Assembly (NCBI RefSeq): GCF_030915525.1
Contig: NZ_CP133269.1
Coordinates: forward strand, 583,001 to 647,000
From: Neobacillus sp. PS2-9
GTDB lineage: Bacteria; Bacillota; Bacilli; Bacillales; Cytobacillaceae
Direction: 5' to 3'
Length of the DNA stretch: 64,000 nucleotides
Below the pieces are notes generated by a model. The model had not been told where the DNA came from. It did no database searches and worked only from the letters and a program-made list of their open reading frames with translations. Both the position numbers and the translations under genes were made by a program. Positions 7,138 through 16,238 of this stretch are shown one piece after another; the first letter of the stretch is position 1, and each line of letters begins with the position of its first letter.

Positions 7138-8340
7138 ATGGCACGTGTTTTATTTATTAATGCCGGATCGGAAGGACATATCAATCCAACTATTGGAGTT
7201 GTGCAAGAGCTTATTTCGCGCGGCGAAGAGGTGGTGTACTTTACAATTGAAGCCTTCCGAGAGCGACTGGAGAAGACGGGAGCTACTGTACGAACCTTGG
7301 ACGGTCAAAAATTTATAAAAGCCTTTATCTCAGGTGGAAGAAATTATTTAGTTGAAAGAATTAACGGTCTATTACTAACGGCAGATATTGTCATACCTAG
7401 CGTACTTGAACAGATTGAGGGAGAAAAGTTTGATTACATCATCCATGATTCCATGTTTGGTTGTGGACATTTACTTGCCCAAATCCTTAAGCTGCCGGCC
7501 ATCAATTCTTGTACTTCTTTTGCACAGACACAGGAATCATTCGATAACATGTTGGAACAGCTTTCTAAAAATATTCCTCCAGAAGTGGCTAAACAAATAA
7601 ACGATGAATATCAAAGATTGACCACAATTGTGAAGGAAAAATATAATATCGAGATCCATTCACCTTACGAAGTTTTTTGTAATCCTGCGCCACTTACCAT
7701 CGTTTATACAACTAGGGAGTTTCAACCTACTGGTGAAGCATTCGACCAAACTTTCAAATTTATAGGTCCATCCATAGCTTCACGCGGGATTCAAGAAAAC
7801 TTTGACCTTACACCCATCAAGAGAAAAAGCGTAATTTACATCTCATTGGGTACTGTCTTTAACCAAGCGATTGATTTTTATAAGCTTTGTTTTGAAGCGT
7901 TTGGAAATTGCGATCACACGGTGGTCATGTCGATCGGGAACCAATCCTCACTAAATGAATTAGGAGAGATTCCCCTAAACTTCATTGTAAAAAATTATGT
8001 TCCACAAACGGAAGTGCTAAAATACGCTAAATTATTTATCACACATGGTGGAATGAATAGTACCAATGAGGGTCTTTACTACGGGGTTCCGCTCATTGTT
8101 CTCCCACAAAGTGCGGATCAGCCGATTATTGCCGGACAAGTTGCCAATATCGGAGCCGGTATAAAATTAAATATGCAAGGCTTGACTGCAAATCAGCTAC
8201 GTGAAGCCGCAGATTATGTGTTAAACGTCCCATCTTTCCATAAAGCTGTTTCAAATATAAAGGAATCCATGCAAAAAGCGGGTGGATATCACCGGGCTGT
8301 TGATGAGATTTTTGAATTTAAACGTCAGTTTGATATATAA
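7138..8340 (+). CDS. MGT-type (macrolide) UDP-glycosyltransferase, GT1 family
   Basis: 400 residues with the two-Rossmann GT-B fold. The N-terminal AGSEGHINPT motif is the acceptor-side loop with the likely catalytic His of GT1 enzymes. The C-terminal donor signature is present: SLGTVF, VPQTEVL, FITHGGMNST (conserved HGG) and PQSADQ. Relatives such as B. subtilis YjiC, YdhE and YojK transfer glucose from UDP-glucose to flavonoids, macrolides or other small molecules. The ATG at 7138 follows GAAGGAG by 8 bases; the earlier GTG at 7129 overlaps that site. It is a single gene behind a terminator-like hairpin. A detoxification role is likely but not proven. Confidence 0.92.
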   Translation: MARVLFINAGSEGHINPTIGVVQELISRGEEVVYFTIEAFRERLEKTGATVRTLDGQKFIKAFISGGRNYLVERINGLLLTADIVIPSVLEQIEGEKFDYIIHDSMFGCGHLLAQILKLPAINSCTSFAQTQESFDNMLEQLSKNIPPEVAKQINDEYQRLTTIVKEKYNIEIHSPYEVFCNPAPLTIVYTTREFQPTGEAFDQTFKFIGPSIASRGIQENFDLTPIKRKSVIYISLGTVFNQAIDFYKLCFEAFGNCDHTVVMSIGNQSSLNELGEIPLNFIVKNYVPQTEVLKYAKLFITHGGMNSTNEGLYYGVPLIVLPQSADQPIIAGQVANIGAGIKLNMQGLTANQLREAADYVLNVPSFHKAVSNIKESMQKAGGYHRAVDEIFEFKRQFDI

Positions 8341-8428
8341 ATATTAACTACCATTATATGGCGGCGTTTGAATTTAATTTTTTTACAATGGTTATCCTAA
8401 GCGAAAGTGCGGGAAAAGGAGATTAGGT

Positions 8429-9484
8429 ATGACCACCGATAAAAATTTAAATCCAATGAATGTGATGAAACCACTAAATATAAATCCAAAAATATTAGAT
8501 GAGACCCAACCATTAACGGCTTTTGAAATGGGTAAACTTTGGGCTACCTATATGGGGAACAGTATGTCTATACAACTCTTAAGTTATTTTCTTCAGCATT
8601 GCGAGGAGGAAAATATTAAGATGCTATTGGAAAATGGTTTAGCTTTATCAAAGGATTTCACGCAGAGGATAGAAGGATTTTTTAAAAATGAAAATTTTCC
8701 TATCCCCATTGGATTTACTAAAGAGGATGTCAATCTTGGTGCCCCCCGCTTATACGAGGATGAATTTTACGTTCACTATTTAAAATATGCTGCTAAGGCA
8801 GGTATGAGTCTTTACGCAGTAGCCGTTCCATTGGTCATGCGGGAGGACATAAGGGAGTATTTTATTTATTGTAATCAATGTACTATGGTCTTTTTAGGAC
8901 AAATTAATGATGTTTTAATGGAAAAAAAGTACATTGCTGCACCTCCAATCATACCAACACCAGATGGAATTGAAAAAGTTGATAAACAAAGTTACTTAAA
9001 TGGTTTTTTTGGAGATGTCCGACCATTACAGGCATTAGAACTCATACATCTTTGGGATAACATTGAGAATAACGTAACAAGTATGGCATTATTATTGGGA
9101 TTTCATCAGACAGTTCAAGATCAAAAGATAAAGGCTTTATTTAAACGAGGGTTAGACATGACTGATAAAGCGGTGAAGCAGTATAAAGAAAAACTGCATT
9201 TAGAACACCTTCAATCACCTGCTTTCCTAGACCATTTGGTTACAACATCTACATATTCACCTTTTTCCGATAAAATAATGTTGTTCCATAAAGTGGACAT
9301 GTTCGCCATGAAGATAAGGTCATTTGGAAACTCTCTGGCGGTAACGGCAAGAAGAGATATAAATTTCTTGTATGGAAGAACGCTTAAGAACATTGGCTTA
9401 TTTGTTGACGACGGCATGAATATCTTAATTGATAAAGGCTGGGTGGAATCCCCGCCAATAGCGTTTGACAGGGACTTAAGATAG
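8429..9484 (+). CDS. DUF3231-family protein, second copy
   Basis: 351 residues, two helical halves as in the copy at 4325-5329. Matching signatures include LTAFEMGKLWATYM, PIPIGFTKEDVN, RPLQALELIHLW and PFSDKIMLF. This copy has a 20-residue N-terminal extension (MTTDKNLNPMNVMKPL). AAAAGGAGA precedes the ATG. It lies 88 bases after the glycosyltransferase with no terminator between, so the two may be co-transcribed. A terminator at 9589 ends the unit. No activity is established for the family. Confidence 0.85.
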   Translation: MTTDKNLNPMNVMKPLNINPKILDETQPLTAFEMGKLWATYMGNSMSIQLLSYFLQHCEEENIKMLLENGLALSKDFTQRIEGFFKNENFPIPIGFTKEDVNLGAPRLYEDEFYVHYLKYAAKAGMSLYAVAVPLVMREDIREYFIYCNQCTMVFLGQINDVLMEKKYIAAPPIIPTPDGIEKVDKQSYLNGFFGDVRPLQALELIHLWDNIENNVTSMALLLGFHQTVQDQKIKALFKRGLDMTDKAVKQYKEKLHLEHLQSPAFLDHLVTTSTYSPFSDKIMLFHKVDMFAMKIRSFGNSLAVTARRDINFLYGRTLKNIGLFVDDGMNILIDKGWVESPPIAFDRDLR

Positions 9485-9588
9485 ATTGAATTATTATTTG
9501 GAACAGTTTGGTTTTCCCGTTGTTTTATGTAATCCCGGGAGTGTAATATACAGAGATGATATTGTGAAGTAACTTGCTTAAACTATCT

Positions 9589-9624
9589 GGTGCGTTGATC
9601 CGAGGAGGATTACGCACCTTTTTG
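9589..9624 (+). terminator. Intrinsic terminator after the DUF3231 gene
   Basis: Perfect stem GGTGCGT (9589-9595) with ACGCACC (9612-9618), then TTTTTG. Confidence 0.8.
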
Positions 9625-9705
9625 TTGAAGTTATTAAACGAACGAAACAGTATTGTTGAAAAAGGAAATAGCTAAAAATTTGATGACAGACAGGAGTTAG
9701 ATAAG

Positions 9706-10053
9706 ATGATAAAAGGTTTCGGAGGAGTATTTTGGAGAACTAAGAATCTTGAAGTAATAAAAAAATGGTACAGTGAAGTGTTGAAAATTGAAATTAATAA
9801 TTGGAATATGACTATTATTAAACCCCATTCAGGAAATGAAACTATTTTTTCTTTCTTTGCTGAAGATGACAGTTATTTTCCAACAGAACAGCAAGTGATG
9901 TTAAATTTCCAAGTATATGATCTAAACGAGACTATTAAGCATCTTGAACAAATTGGTGTACCTCTTGCAAAGAAAAAAGAGATTAGTGAATTTGGAAAGT
10001 TTATTTGGATTGAAGATCCTGAAGGTCGACTGGTCGAGCTTTGGGAGAAATAA
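9706..10053 (+). CDS. VOC-family (glyoxalase/dioxygenase fold) protein
   Basis: 115 residues forming one VOC module of two beta-alpha-beta-beta-beta units. Typical features are FWRTKNLEVIKKWYSEVL at the start, VYDLNETIKHLEQIG in the middle and the terminal FIWIEDPEGRLVELWE, where the last Glu is a usual metal ligand. The superfamily includes glyoxalase I, fosfomycin and bleomycin resistance proteins and dioxygenases; nothing here fixes the substrate. ACAGGAG precedes the ATG. It is a single gene. Confidence 0.88.
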   Translation: MIKGFGGVFWRTKNLEVIKKWYSEVLKIEINNWNMTIIKPHSGNETIFSFFAEDDSYFPTEQQVMLNFQVYDLNETIKHLEQIGVPLAKKKEISEFGKFIWIEDPEGRLVELWEK

Positions 10054-10088
10054 ACGGGTTGTAATTTTTCATATTTTGTTGAAAAGGG

Positions 10089-10122
10089 TGCGATTCTTCA
10101 GTAAGAAGGGTCGTTCTTTTTT
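10089..10122 (+). terminator. Probable terminator after the VOC gene
   Basis: An imperfect stem (CGATTCTT with AAGAAGGGTCG) is followed by a run of seven T. Confidence 0.5.
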
Positions 10123-10210
10123 TATTCAAGTAATGGGAGTTAGTTGAAGAAAGGCAACTCCTTATCTGTAAATATGTGGTAAAATAAAGGTGATTAGGGA
10201 GGGAATTAAA

Positions 10211-10489
10211 ATGAAACGAATGCCTTTTGAAAGACCAACAGATTATTCTGATGAACGATTGATCAAAATCGATGAGCAAATATGTTCTTTGTTTGAGTTA
10301 TTTTTAGGAGAACAATATGATTGCCGACAGGACCGAGCAGGAGGATCATCAAGACATTTTACATACAACTTCATCGTCTCTCCACCGTTACCTGACGATA
10401 TTTCAAAGGCGGAATTAGTTTTTAGGGAATATAGCGACCCCTTTAGGGAGAAACCAACAGGTCTTGAAATCGTTATGAATATAGAATAA
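10211..10489 (+). CDS. Hypothetical protein, 92 residues
   Basis: A soluble protein that I do not recognise. The start at ATG 10211 lies 6 bases after GGGAGGG; the upstream GTG at 10190 has no site. The N-terminal half is helical with acidic and basic residues (DERLIKIDEQICSLFELF); the C-terminal half is beta-rich (HFTYNFIVSPPLP). It is isolated between two terminators, so it is a single transcription unit. Confidence 0.6.
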   Translation: MKRMPFERPTDYSDERLIKIDEQICSLFELFLGEQYDCRQDRAGGSSRHFTYNFIVSPPLPDDISKAELVFREYSDPFREKPTGLEIVMNIE

Positions 10490-10505
10490 CGGGCAAAGAA
10501 CTTAT

Positions 10506-10535
10506 GATCCGAAAGTAAATTAGCCGGATCTTTTT
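10506..10535 (+). terminator. Intrinsic terminator
   Basis: Stem GATCCG (10506-10511) with CGGATC (10525-10530), then TTTTTC. Confidence 0.75.
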
Positions 10536-10615
10536 CCTGTTCAACTAATGGGTTAAGTTGCTTGGAGAAAGAAAATATTTACGTTTTATATGATATTGGA
10601 TGGGGTGATTGAAAC

Positions 10616-10969
10616 GTGCTAAAGGCCACAAACTTGAAAAAAGAAGTTTTTTACATTTTAGTTTTACTTATCATTTGTTTTGCATATGCATACCAAAAGC
10701 CAATATTGACAACTGGGAAAGCCACTGATTATGCAGCTCTGTGTTTGCAGTCCCCACCAAAAAGATTAGGAATAAAAACCGTGGATATTAATTGGAATGA
10801 CATTACACCGGAGAAATTTTCCATTGATAAAAAGAGTGGTTTTTTTAATCAAATCACGAATCAACGTGAGTTGAGTGTAACGCTGAAAACTAATAATGGT
10901 GAAGAACTAACCGTTAGGATTGATGCGTATAATGGAAGGTGCCTTGAAGTGACTGGCCCATTAAATTAA
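10616..10969 (+). CDS. Membrane-anchored hypothetical protein
   Basis: 117 residues with one N-terminal membrane anchor (FYILVLLIICFAYAY, about residues 12-27) and an extracytoplasmic beta-rich domain with two cysteines (Cys43, Cys109). The start is GTG at 10616 behind GGGGTGA. The cysteines could pair outside the cell. I do not recognise the family. No operon partner is apparent. Confidence 0.6.
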   Translation: MLKATNLKKEVFYILVLLIICFAYAYQKPILTTGKATDYAALCLQSPPKRLGIKTVDINWNDITPEKFSIDKKSGFFNQITNQRELSVTLKTNNGEELTVRIDAYNGRCLEVTGPLN

Positions 10970-11039
10970 CAGGATGTCCTGCGGCGTATAGAACATTGGG
11001 GCTAGGGCAGACCCAAAGTAATTTAATCGTACTAGTTTA

Positions 11040-11315
11040 CTATAGAAATATAAAAAAAAATGCACCATAACCAATAATAAACGTCACTATTATCGAGCAA
11101 ACAAACCTTATTGTATCGTTATTACTCTTTATGAAATGTCTTCGGATAACTAAGCTGTAGAGGATTACAAAAAAAAGTATACCGAAAAAAGGTAAGTATG
11201 ATATCCATGTTAATGAAATGCTAGAGGTAATATAATCAATGTAAAAATAAGTACCTACAAGGGTAAAAATAACTGCCAGTGAGGACAGGCCTAAGGATAT
11301 TAACCATTTTTTCAA
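11040..11315 (-). CDS. Small membrane protein, three predicted spans
   Basis: 91 residues with three hydrophobic segments near residues 4-27, 33-57 and 66-90. I start at TTG 11315 (MKKWLISLG) because GGTGG lies about 8 bases before it and the protein then begins as a normal membrane protein; the frame is open back to 11411 with a lysine/cysteine-rich extension that lacks a good site. No family recognised. Confidence 0.5.
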   Translation of the reverse strand: MKKWLISLGLSSLAVIFTLVGTYFYIDYITSSISLTWISYLPFFGILFFVILYSLVIRRHFIKSNNDTIRFVCSIIVTFIIGYGAFFFIFL

Positions 11316-11526
11316 AATTACACCACCATCCTTTATTTGATTATATAAAAATATCCAAATTATTACATAAAAGAAACAAAATGTACATTTTTTTTTCTGA
11401 TCAAACTTCATATTTTACCAAAATTATATAATTTTAAAAAAATGTACAATAAAGGGAAATATCGATGCTTCAATAAACAGGGGGCTTTAAAAATTGAAGT
11501 AACTGGATGCAAGAGGTTAAGATTGG

Positions 11527-11549
11527 AGCTGTCATATTGGCAGCTTTTC
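11527..11549 (+). terminator. Terminator-like hairpin in an intergenic region
   Basis: Stem AGCTGTC (11527-11533) with GGCAGCT (11539-11545), then TTTTC. No plus-strand gene is recognised before it, so it may belong to an unannotated short transcript or a gene remnant. Confidence 0.5.
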
Positions 11550-11672
11550 TTGTTCTACTTATGGAGGGTAGTTGAAGAAAATTCAAAAAGTACCCAGAAT
11601 TTCTTTGTATAAATGATATAATTTATTTGAAAGAAAAAGTAATATTTGGAAGTGGAAAGGAGATAAAGTTTG

Positions 11673-11999
11673 ATGATTAAGAGGAAATTTTTAGTCCTTT
11701 TATTTTTAATAGCAAACCTTTTAGTTTTACTTTCACCATTTGTCAGCAAAAGTTCCGTAAGCAATTATGATGATCTTAAAAATGCTGTATTTGGTTTTCC
11801 ATTCCCTTTTGTTAATCAAGACCTATCCAGTTATGACCCACCATTCCCTTATGTTATGTCTATTTCTTCTCCCTGGGAAAATCCTATGTCCATAAATCTG
11901 TTATCTCTAATTGCCTCTTTGCTTGTTGTAAATGTGCCAATTTATTTTATTTACTATTTATTTGGTTTACTTAGGAAGTACTATAGAAGGAATTATTAA
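11673..11999 (+). CDS. Small membrane protein, two predicted spans
   Basis: 108 residues with an N-terminal hydrophobic segment (residues 5-22) and a second near residues 78-100. Between them lies a Pro/Phe-rich loop (FGFPFPFVNQDLSSYDPPFP) that would face outside. AAAGGAGAT lies 10 bases before the ATG at 11673; a TTG at 11670 is an equal alternative. The tail is basic (RKYYRRN). Unrecognised family. Confidence 0.6.
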   Translation: MIKRKFLVLLFLIANLLVLLSPFVSKSSVSNYDDLKNAVFGFPFPFVNQDLSSYDPPFPYVMSISSPWENPMSINLLSLIASLLVVNVPIYFIYYLFGLLRKYYRRNY

Positions 12000-12045
12000 A
12001 ACTTCAAAAACAAAAAGAAATAATGCAAGAAAGACTCCAAGATGC

Positions 12046-12068
12046 AAGGACCCTCTTTGGGTCTTTTT
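12046..12068 (+). terminator. Intrinsic terminator
   Basis: Stem AAGGACCC with GGGTCTTT around a TCTTT loop, followed by T and C. Confidence 0.7.
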
Positions 12069-12106
12069 CCTTAATTAATCAGAAAGTATAAAAATGACTT
12101 CGAGAA

Positions 12107-12229
12107 TTGTCCAGCTCCAGCGCCTAGCCCCTCGGGTCAAATAGTCTTCGGCAAAAAAAATCAAAGAGCGACTTTGCTTTCCGAAGAACATTTGCCTGTC
12201 GGGGCCGACCAAGGTGCTTAAGCTTTTCT
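12107..12229. repeat. Dispersed Bacillus intergenic repeat with GC-rich ends
   Basis: The block starts TTGTCCAGCTCCAGCGCC and ends GTCGGGGCCGACCAAGGTGC followed by TTAAGCTTTTC; the two ends are imperfect inverted repeats. From memory this sequence is scattered in many copies in Bacillaceae genomes. Only one copy is in this window. The middle is A-rich and diverged. Confidence 0.6.
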
Positions 12230-12235
12230 TATGAA

Positions 12236-12679
12236 TTAAAGTCTTTTAAAATAAACATAGCTAACTTTGTCATATTCCATCTTATTTTCATAAAAGCGAT
12301 GGGCTTCAATTCGTTGCAAACCTGATGAGAGCGAGACAATATCATAGCCATTTTCCTTTGACCACTTATGTACATAGTCTAGGAGGGCTTCGCCATATCC
12401 TTTTGAACGACAATCTGAATCTGTAACTAAATCACAAACCCAGATGAACCTTCCGTTGTACAAGGTGATCATAGGCATAAATCCGGTCACTGCTACCAAT
12501 TTTTCATTATCATATAAAGCAGCCATTTTATAATCGTTCTTTTGTATAGCTTCTTGGACCAATTGAAGGAATTGCTCTTCATCTAAGCGGGTCCTCAATT
12601 GTTTCATCACTGGATAGGCTTCTTTCCATTCCTTCTCGTTTTTCAAATCCTTTATTAAAATTTCTGTTTGATTTAGCAT
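12236..12679 (-). CDS. GNAT-family N-acetyltransferase
   Basis: 147 residues with the GNAT core: the acetyl-CoA loop is in DCRSKGYGEALLDYV (R-x-x-G-x-G pattern, about residues 91-101) and the C-terminal SSGLQRIEAHRFYE matches the family's last strand and helix. These enzymes move acetyl from acetyl-CoA to small amines or proteins. It is a clear paralogue of the gene at 23000 (shared SGxQRxxAHRFY). It is divergent from the MocR-type regulator at 12796, with an inverted repeat between them, so the regulator may control it. Confidence 0.88.
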   Translation of the reverse strand: MLNQTEILIKDLKNEKEWKEAYPVMKQLRTRLDEEQFLQLVQEAIQKNDYKMAALYDNEKLVAVTGFMPMITLYNGRFIWVCDLVTDSDCRSKGYGEALLDYVHKWSKENGYDIVSLSSGLQRIEAHRFYENKMEYDKVSYVYFKRL

Positions 12680-12726
12680 TTTTGTTCATCTCCTTATAAG
12701 GTTCTTACCTATTATTAAATCAAAAT

Positions 12727-12775
12727 CTGGTATAATCTAAAGTACCAGTTAGAAGAATTTTAATGGTTCCAGTTT
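12727..12775. promoter_or_regulatory. Candidate MocR/PdxR operator between divergent genes
   Basis: A perfect inverted repeat CTGGTA (12727-12732) and TACCAG (12743-12748) overlaps TATAAT at 12731-12736. A direct repeat follows: ACCAGTT at 12744 and TCCAGTTT at 12768. MocR-type regulators bind spaced direct repeats, so autoregulation and control of the GNAT gene are plausible. Confidence 0.5.
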
Positions 12776-12795
12776 CGTTGTAGGAGAGAAGAAAT

Positions 12796-14196
12796 ATGAT
12801 TGAAATAACACCTGTTTTGGATAGTAAAAACGGTGAACCATTGTACTTACAACTAGCCAATTATATTAAACAAGAAATTTTATCCGGAAGAATCAAACCA
12901 AAAGAAAAGTTGCCTTCGAAACGAAATTTATCGAATTACCTTGCACTAAGCTTAAATACTATTCAGTCCGCATACGACCAGTTATGTGCGGAGGGGTATG
13001 TAGAAAGTCAACCTCGAAAGGGTCTATTTGTTGCAACCTTTGATAACGACATAATCTTTAACCAAAAAAGTCTTGAAAAAATGGATTCAAAAAGCCAGCA
13101 AGTAGAAGTCAATGCCAAGGTAGATTTCAATTCGGGTAATGTTGATTTAGAACACTTTCCATACTCTACTTGGAGAAAACTAACCATTCAATCATTGTAC
13201 GAAGATCAGGGAGAATTATTTTATAATGGAGATCCTCAAGGTGAACTGCTTCTACGTGAAGAAATTGCAGCTCATGTTTATGCTTCTAGAGGTGTTAGAT
13301 GCTCTGCCGAACAAATCATAATTGGTGCGGGTACCCAGGTACTTATTGGATTATTGTGTATGTTAATCGGTAAAGAGCATATCGTTGCTCTTGAGAATCC
13401 TGGCTTCCATAGAACGAGAATTACTTTACAAGATCTAGGAGTAAATACGGTTCCTATCCCTCTCGACAAAGATGGGATCATTATAAACGAGTTAAAAAAT
13501 TCGGATGCCGATGTTGTTTATGTGACACCGTCTCATCAATTTCCTTATGGGATGATCATGCCCATTTCAAGAAGAATGGATTTGTTAAAATGGGCAGAAG
13601 AAAGTAACGGATATATTATTGAAGATGACTATGACGGTGAATATCGATATAAAGGTAAGCCAATTCCGTCCTTACAAGGGCTGAGTACAAAAGAAAGTGT
13701 CGTGTATTTAGGAACATTTTCGAAGTCATTGATCCCATCAATCCGTATTAGCTATATGGTGTTACCATCTTCGCTGCTGATAAAGTATCAGGAGCACTTC
13801 ACGATTTATAAGCAGACCGTTTCGCGTCTTCACCAGGATACTCTATTTCGTTTTATGAAGGAAGGATTTTGGCAAAGTCATTTAAATAAAATGAGAACGC
13901 TTTATCGTAAAAAGCAAAGTACCTTAATGGTAGCCATTAACAATTCTCTTGGAAAAAAAGTAAACATTATCGGTGAAAAATCAGGACTTCATATTGTTTT
14001 GGAAGTAAAAAACAATATGAAGGAAGAAGAGTTAATTAACACTGCTATGAATGTTGGTGTAAAGGTATATCCATTATCAATATATTACAACGGAACAACT
14101 AGCGTAGGTTCTAGAATCTTACTTGGATTTGGGGGACTAACGGAAACTGAAATCATTACAGGAATTAAGTTATTAAAAGAAGCTTGGAGAATTTAG
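12796..14196 (+). CDS. MocR/PdxR-type GntR regulator with aminotransferase domain
   Basis: 466 residues. Residues 1-75 are a GntR winged helix (SGRIKPKEKLPSKRNLSNYL, then a wing ending ESQPRKGLFV). Residues 110-466 are a class I aminotransferase fold with the PLP lysine in GTFSKSLIP (Lys310) and the DDYDGEYRY motif. Such proteins sense PLP or amino compounds; PdxR controls PLP synthesis and GabR controls GABA use. No pdxST or gab genes are adjacent, and the divergent neighbour is an acetyltransferase, so the effector is unknown. GGAGAG precedes the ATG. Confidence 0.92.
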   Translation: MIEITPVLDSKNGEPLYLQLANYIKQEILSGRIKPKEKLPSKRNLSNYLALSLNTIQSAYDQLCAEGYVESQPRKGLFVATFDNDIIFNQKSLEKMDSKSQQVEVNAKVDFNSGNVDLEHFPYSTWRKLTIQSLYEDQGELFYNGDPQGELLLREEIAAHVYASRGVRCSAEQIIIGAGTQVLIGLLCMLIGKEHIVALENPGFHRTRITLQDLGVNTVPIPLDKDGIIINELKNSDADVVYVTPSHQFPYGMIMPISRRMDLLKWAEESNGYIIEDDYDGEYRYKGKPIPSLQGLSTKESVVYLGTFSKSLIPSIRISYMVLPSSLLIKYQEHFTIYKQTVSRLHQDTLFRFMKEGFWQSHLNKMRTLYRKKQSTLMVAINNSLGKKVNIIGEKSGLHIVLEVKNNMKEEELINTAMNVGVKVYPLSIYYNGTTSVGSRILLGFGGLTETEIITGIKLLKEAWRI

Positions 14197-14266
14197 GTAA
14201 TGACACTTGTTCTTTCAACAAGTTAAGACCTTAACAATGATGAGTAAAAACAAGGAGGAAACGAAT

Positions 14267-14833
<567 letters not shown>

Positions 14834-14843
14834 AGTGATGCAG

Positions 14844-14877
14844 AGTGCCAAGGGGACGGTTCTGGTGGCACTTTTTT
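14844..14877 (+). terminator. Intrinsic terminator of the DUF4256 gene
   Basis: Perfect stem AGTGCCA (14844-14850) with TGGCACT (14866-14872), then TTTTT. The loop contains GGGGACGGTTCTGG, related to the hairpins at 15180 and 18114. Confidence 0.8.
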
Positions 14878-14945
14878 ATGAGGATGTAGCCAATCTCGAC
14901 AATTTTTTTTGCCTTACGCCACTGATGTAAAGTATTCACCCTTCT

Positions 14946-15150
14946 TTTAATTAAACGTTTGTTTACATTCGAATGTGGAGGAATAAAAGAGATAGAAGTC
15001 GATTTGAGAGAAATATGGATTATTTTGTAGAATAAGAGGAGAATTCTGCGGAAGGTTGGCCGACAATCTTTTTATGCGATTTGTGAAATAAATAGCTATA
15101 TAAATGGGTTTGTGCCCGTTTTAACTAAACGATTAAATAGTATATCATAT
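14946..15150. repeat. 210-bp dispersed element, copy 2 (diverged)
   Basis: Left end TTTTAATTAAACGTTTGTTT at 14945; right end TTTTAACTAAACGATTAAAT at 15118 followed by AGTATATCATATACGG. The interior GAGAGAAATATGGATTATTT resembles the interiors of copies at 6801 and 39140. No ORF is present. Confidence 0.55.
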
Positions 15151-15179
15151 ACGGAAAATCATCATTTTATGGCGAAAAA

Positions 15180-15215
15180 GACGGTTCTTTTGGTAAAAAA
15201 ACCACGAGAACCGTC
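15180..15215. repeat. Hairpin of a second palindrome family
   Basis: Perfect stem GACGGTTCT (15180-15188) with AGAACCGTC (15207-15215), plus inner GGT/ACC pairs, ending 15 bases before the ribosome site of the next gene. Related half motifs occur at 14853 and 18116. Confidence 0.6.
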
Positions 15216-15242
15216 CCTATGGCATTCAGGAAGGAGCATCAC

Positions 15243-15542
15243 ATGAGGATTATTGATGAGTATTTCGAAACAGCGATGGAGGCCTGGAGTATGATGCAAA
15301 AGACTTCTGGTGATGAAGGGGCAGAATGGGCAGAAAGATTCGAACGCTACTTTTATGAATTTATCGATGAATTGAAGAAATGGTGGGCCACTCTTCATCC
15401 AAAGCCAACGAATCTAGATGAGGCTGAGGAGTTACCTGAAATAAAAAAGTGGATGGAGCAAATCCCTGCTCCTGTACAACTTAATTTTCTTACCGAATTA
15501 GAGGATATTTTGGATGGATTTGATACAGAACGTTTTGATTGA
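15243..15542 (+). CDS. Hypothetical acidic helical protein, 99 residues
   Basis: A soluble, strongly acidic and tryptophan-rich helical protein (AEWAERFERYFYEFIDELKKWW). The ATG at 15243 is 6 bases after AAGGAG; the ATG at 15219 has no site. I do not recognise the family. A stem-loop lies directly upstream, which might affect translation. It is a single gene. Confidence 0.65.
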   Translation: MRIIDEYFETAMEAWSMMQKTSGDEGAEWAERFERYFYEFIDELKKWWATLHPKPTNLDEAEELPEIKKWMEQIPAPVQLNFLTELEDILDGFDTERFD

Positions 15543-15744
15543 GAAGTAGAGTGGTGGAGAAGTGTTGGTGTACGAAGGTGATAGTGTGAGACGAATATTT
15601 TTCAATTATATCGAATTATTGATAAACCAAAATTAAAAGGGGTTATTTGTGGGTCTCCATTAAATGGTGCAAAATTATTTATACCCATTATTCCTCTCTT
15701 CTTAATTAAGCAATTATTCATTAAAGAAGTACCATCGGTTTCAT

Positions 15745-15810
15745 TTGAAAAAAAGAATACCTAAAAGAATACATATCATTGGTTCAGTTGGAAGTGGAAA
15801 AACAACGTAG
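15745..15810 (+). pseudogene. Remnant of a P-loop kinase-like gene
   Basis: A 21-codon frame from TTG 15745 ends at TAG 15808 and contains KRIHIIGSVGSGKTT. That is the N-terminal strand and Walker A loop typical of the adenylate-kinase-like 'DNA topology modulation' (FlaR-like) proteins of Bacillus. The rest of the gene is gone: the next 50 bases are open but unrelated, then a small membrane gene begins. No ribosome site is evident. I infer a decayed or recombined gene. Confidence 0.5.
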
Positions 15811-15865
15811 AAAGAGAATTATCTTCAAAGATACGAAATGCAGGAAACTGAGGGGGAGGATAAGC

Positions 15866-16027
15866 GTGAATGGACCTCTTTGGATTGGCGTTATTTTAAT
15901 TATAATAGGAATCTTCGATTTTCTCATAGCAAGGAGAATAGGAGAAAATAAGAAAAAGACATATTTTCAAGTCTTGTTATGGACAATCACTACTATTAGT
16001 TTCTTAGGTGTTTGGTTATTTGGATAG
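15866..16027 (+). CDS. Small membrane protein, 53 residues, two spans
   Basis: Two hydrophobic helices (GPLWIGVILIIIGIFDFLIA and LLWTITTISFLGVWLF) with a basic hinge (RRIGENKKK). The start is GTG 15866 behind GGGGGAGGA; the frame is open upstream to 15779 but that part derives from the P-loop remnant read in another frame. A terminator follows at 16076. It resembles many small Bacillus membrane proteins; function unknown. Confidence 0.6.
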   Translation: MNGPLWIGVILIIIGIFDFLIARRIGENKKKTYFQVLLWTITTISFLGVWLFG

Positions 16028-16075
16028 GAGAGTAAGAAAGTGTGTCATACAGGTTTATTGGTTAAAAAGGATATG

Positions 16076-16104
16076 GGATGAAATCGTAATGGTTTCATCC
16101 TTTT
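16076..16104 (+). terminator. Intrinsic terminator
   Basis: Stem GGATGAAA (16076-16083) with TTTCATCC (16093-16100), then TTTTATTA. Confidence 0.75.
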
Positions 16105-16238
16105 ATTATGAAGTTCCCTAAAACAAAAAAATGAAAAAATGTAATTATTTTCTTTTTTATTATTGTGATTAGAAGTATAATAGTTTTCCTCATTAAGTGA
16201 TTCATGGCTGGAAACGTAAAAGGACTGGAGTGATTTTC

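Noticed and set aside
16163..16181. TTGTGA and TATAAT upstream of the GNAT gene as a promoter
   Set aside because: The spacer is only 7 bases, too short for a sigma-A promoter.
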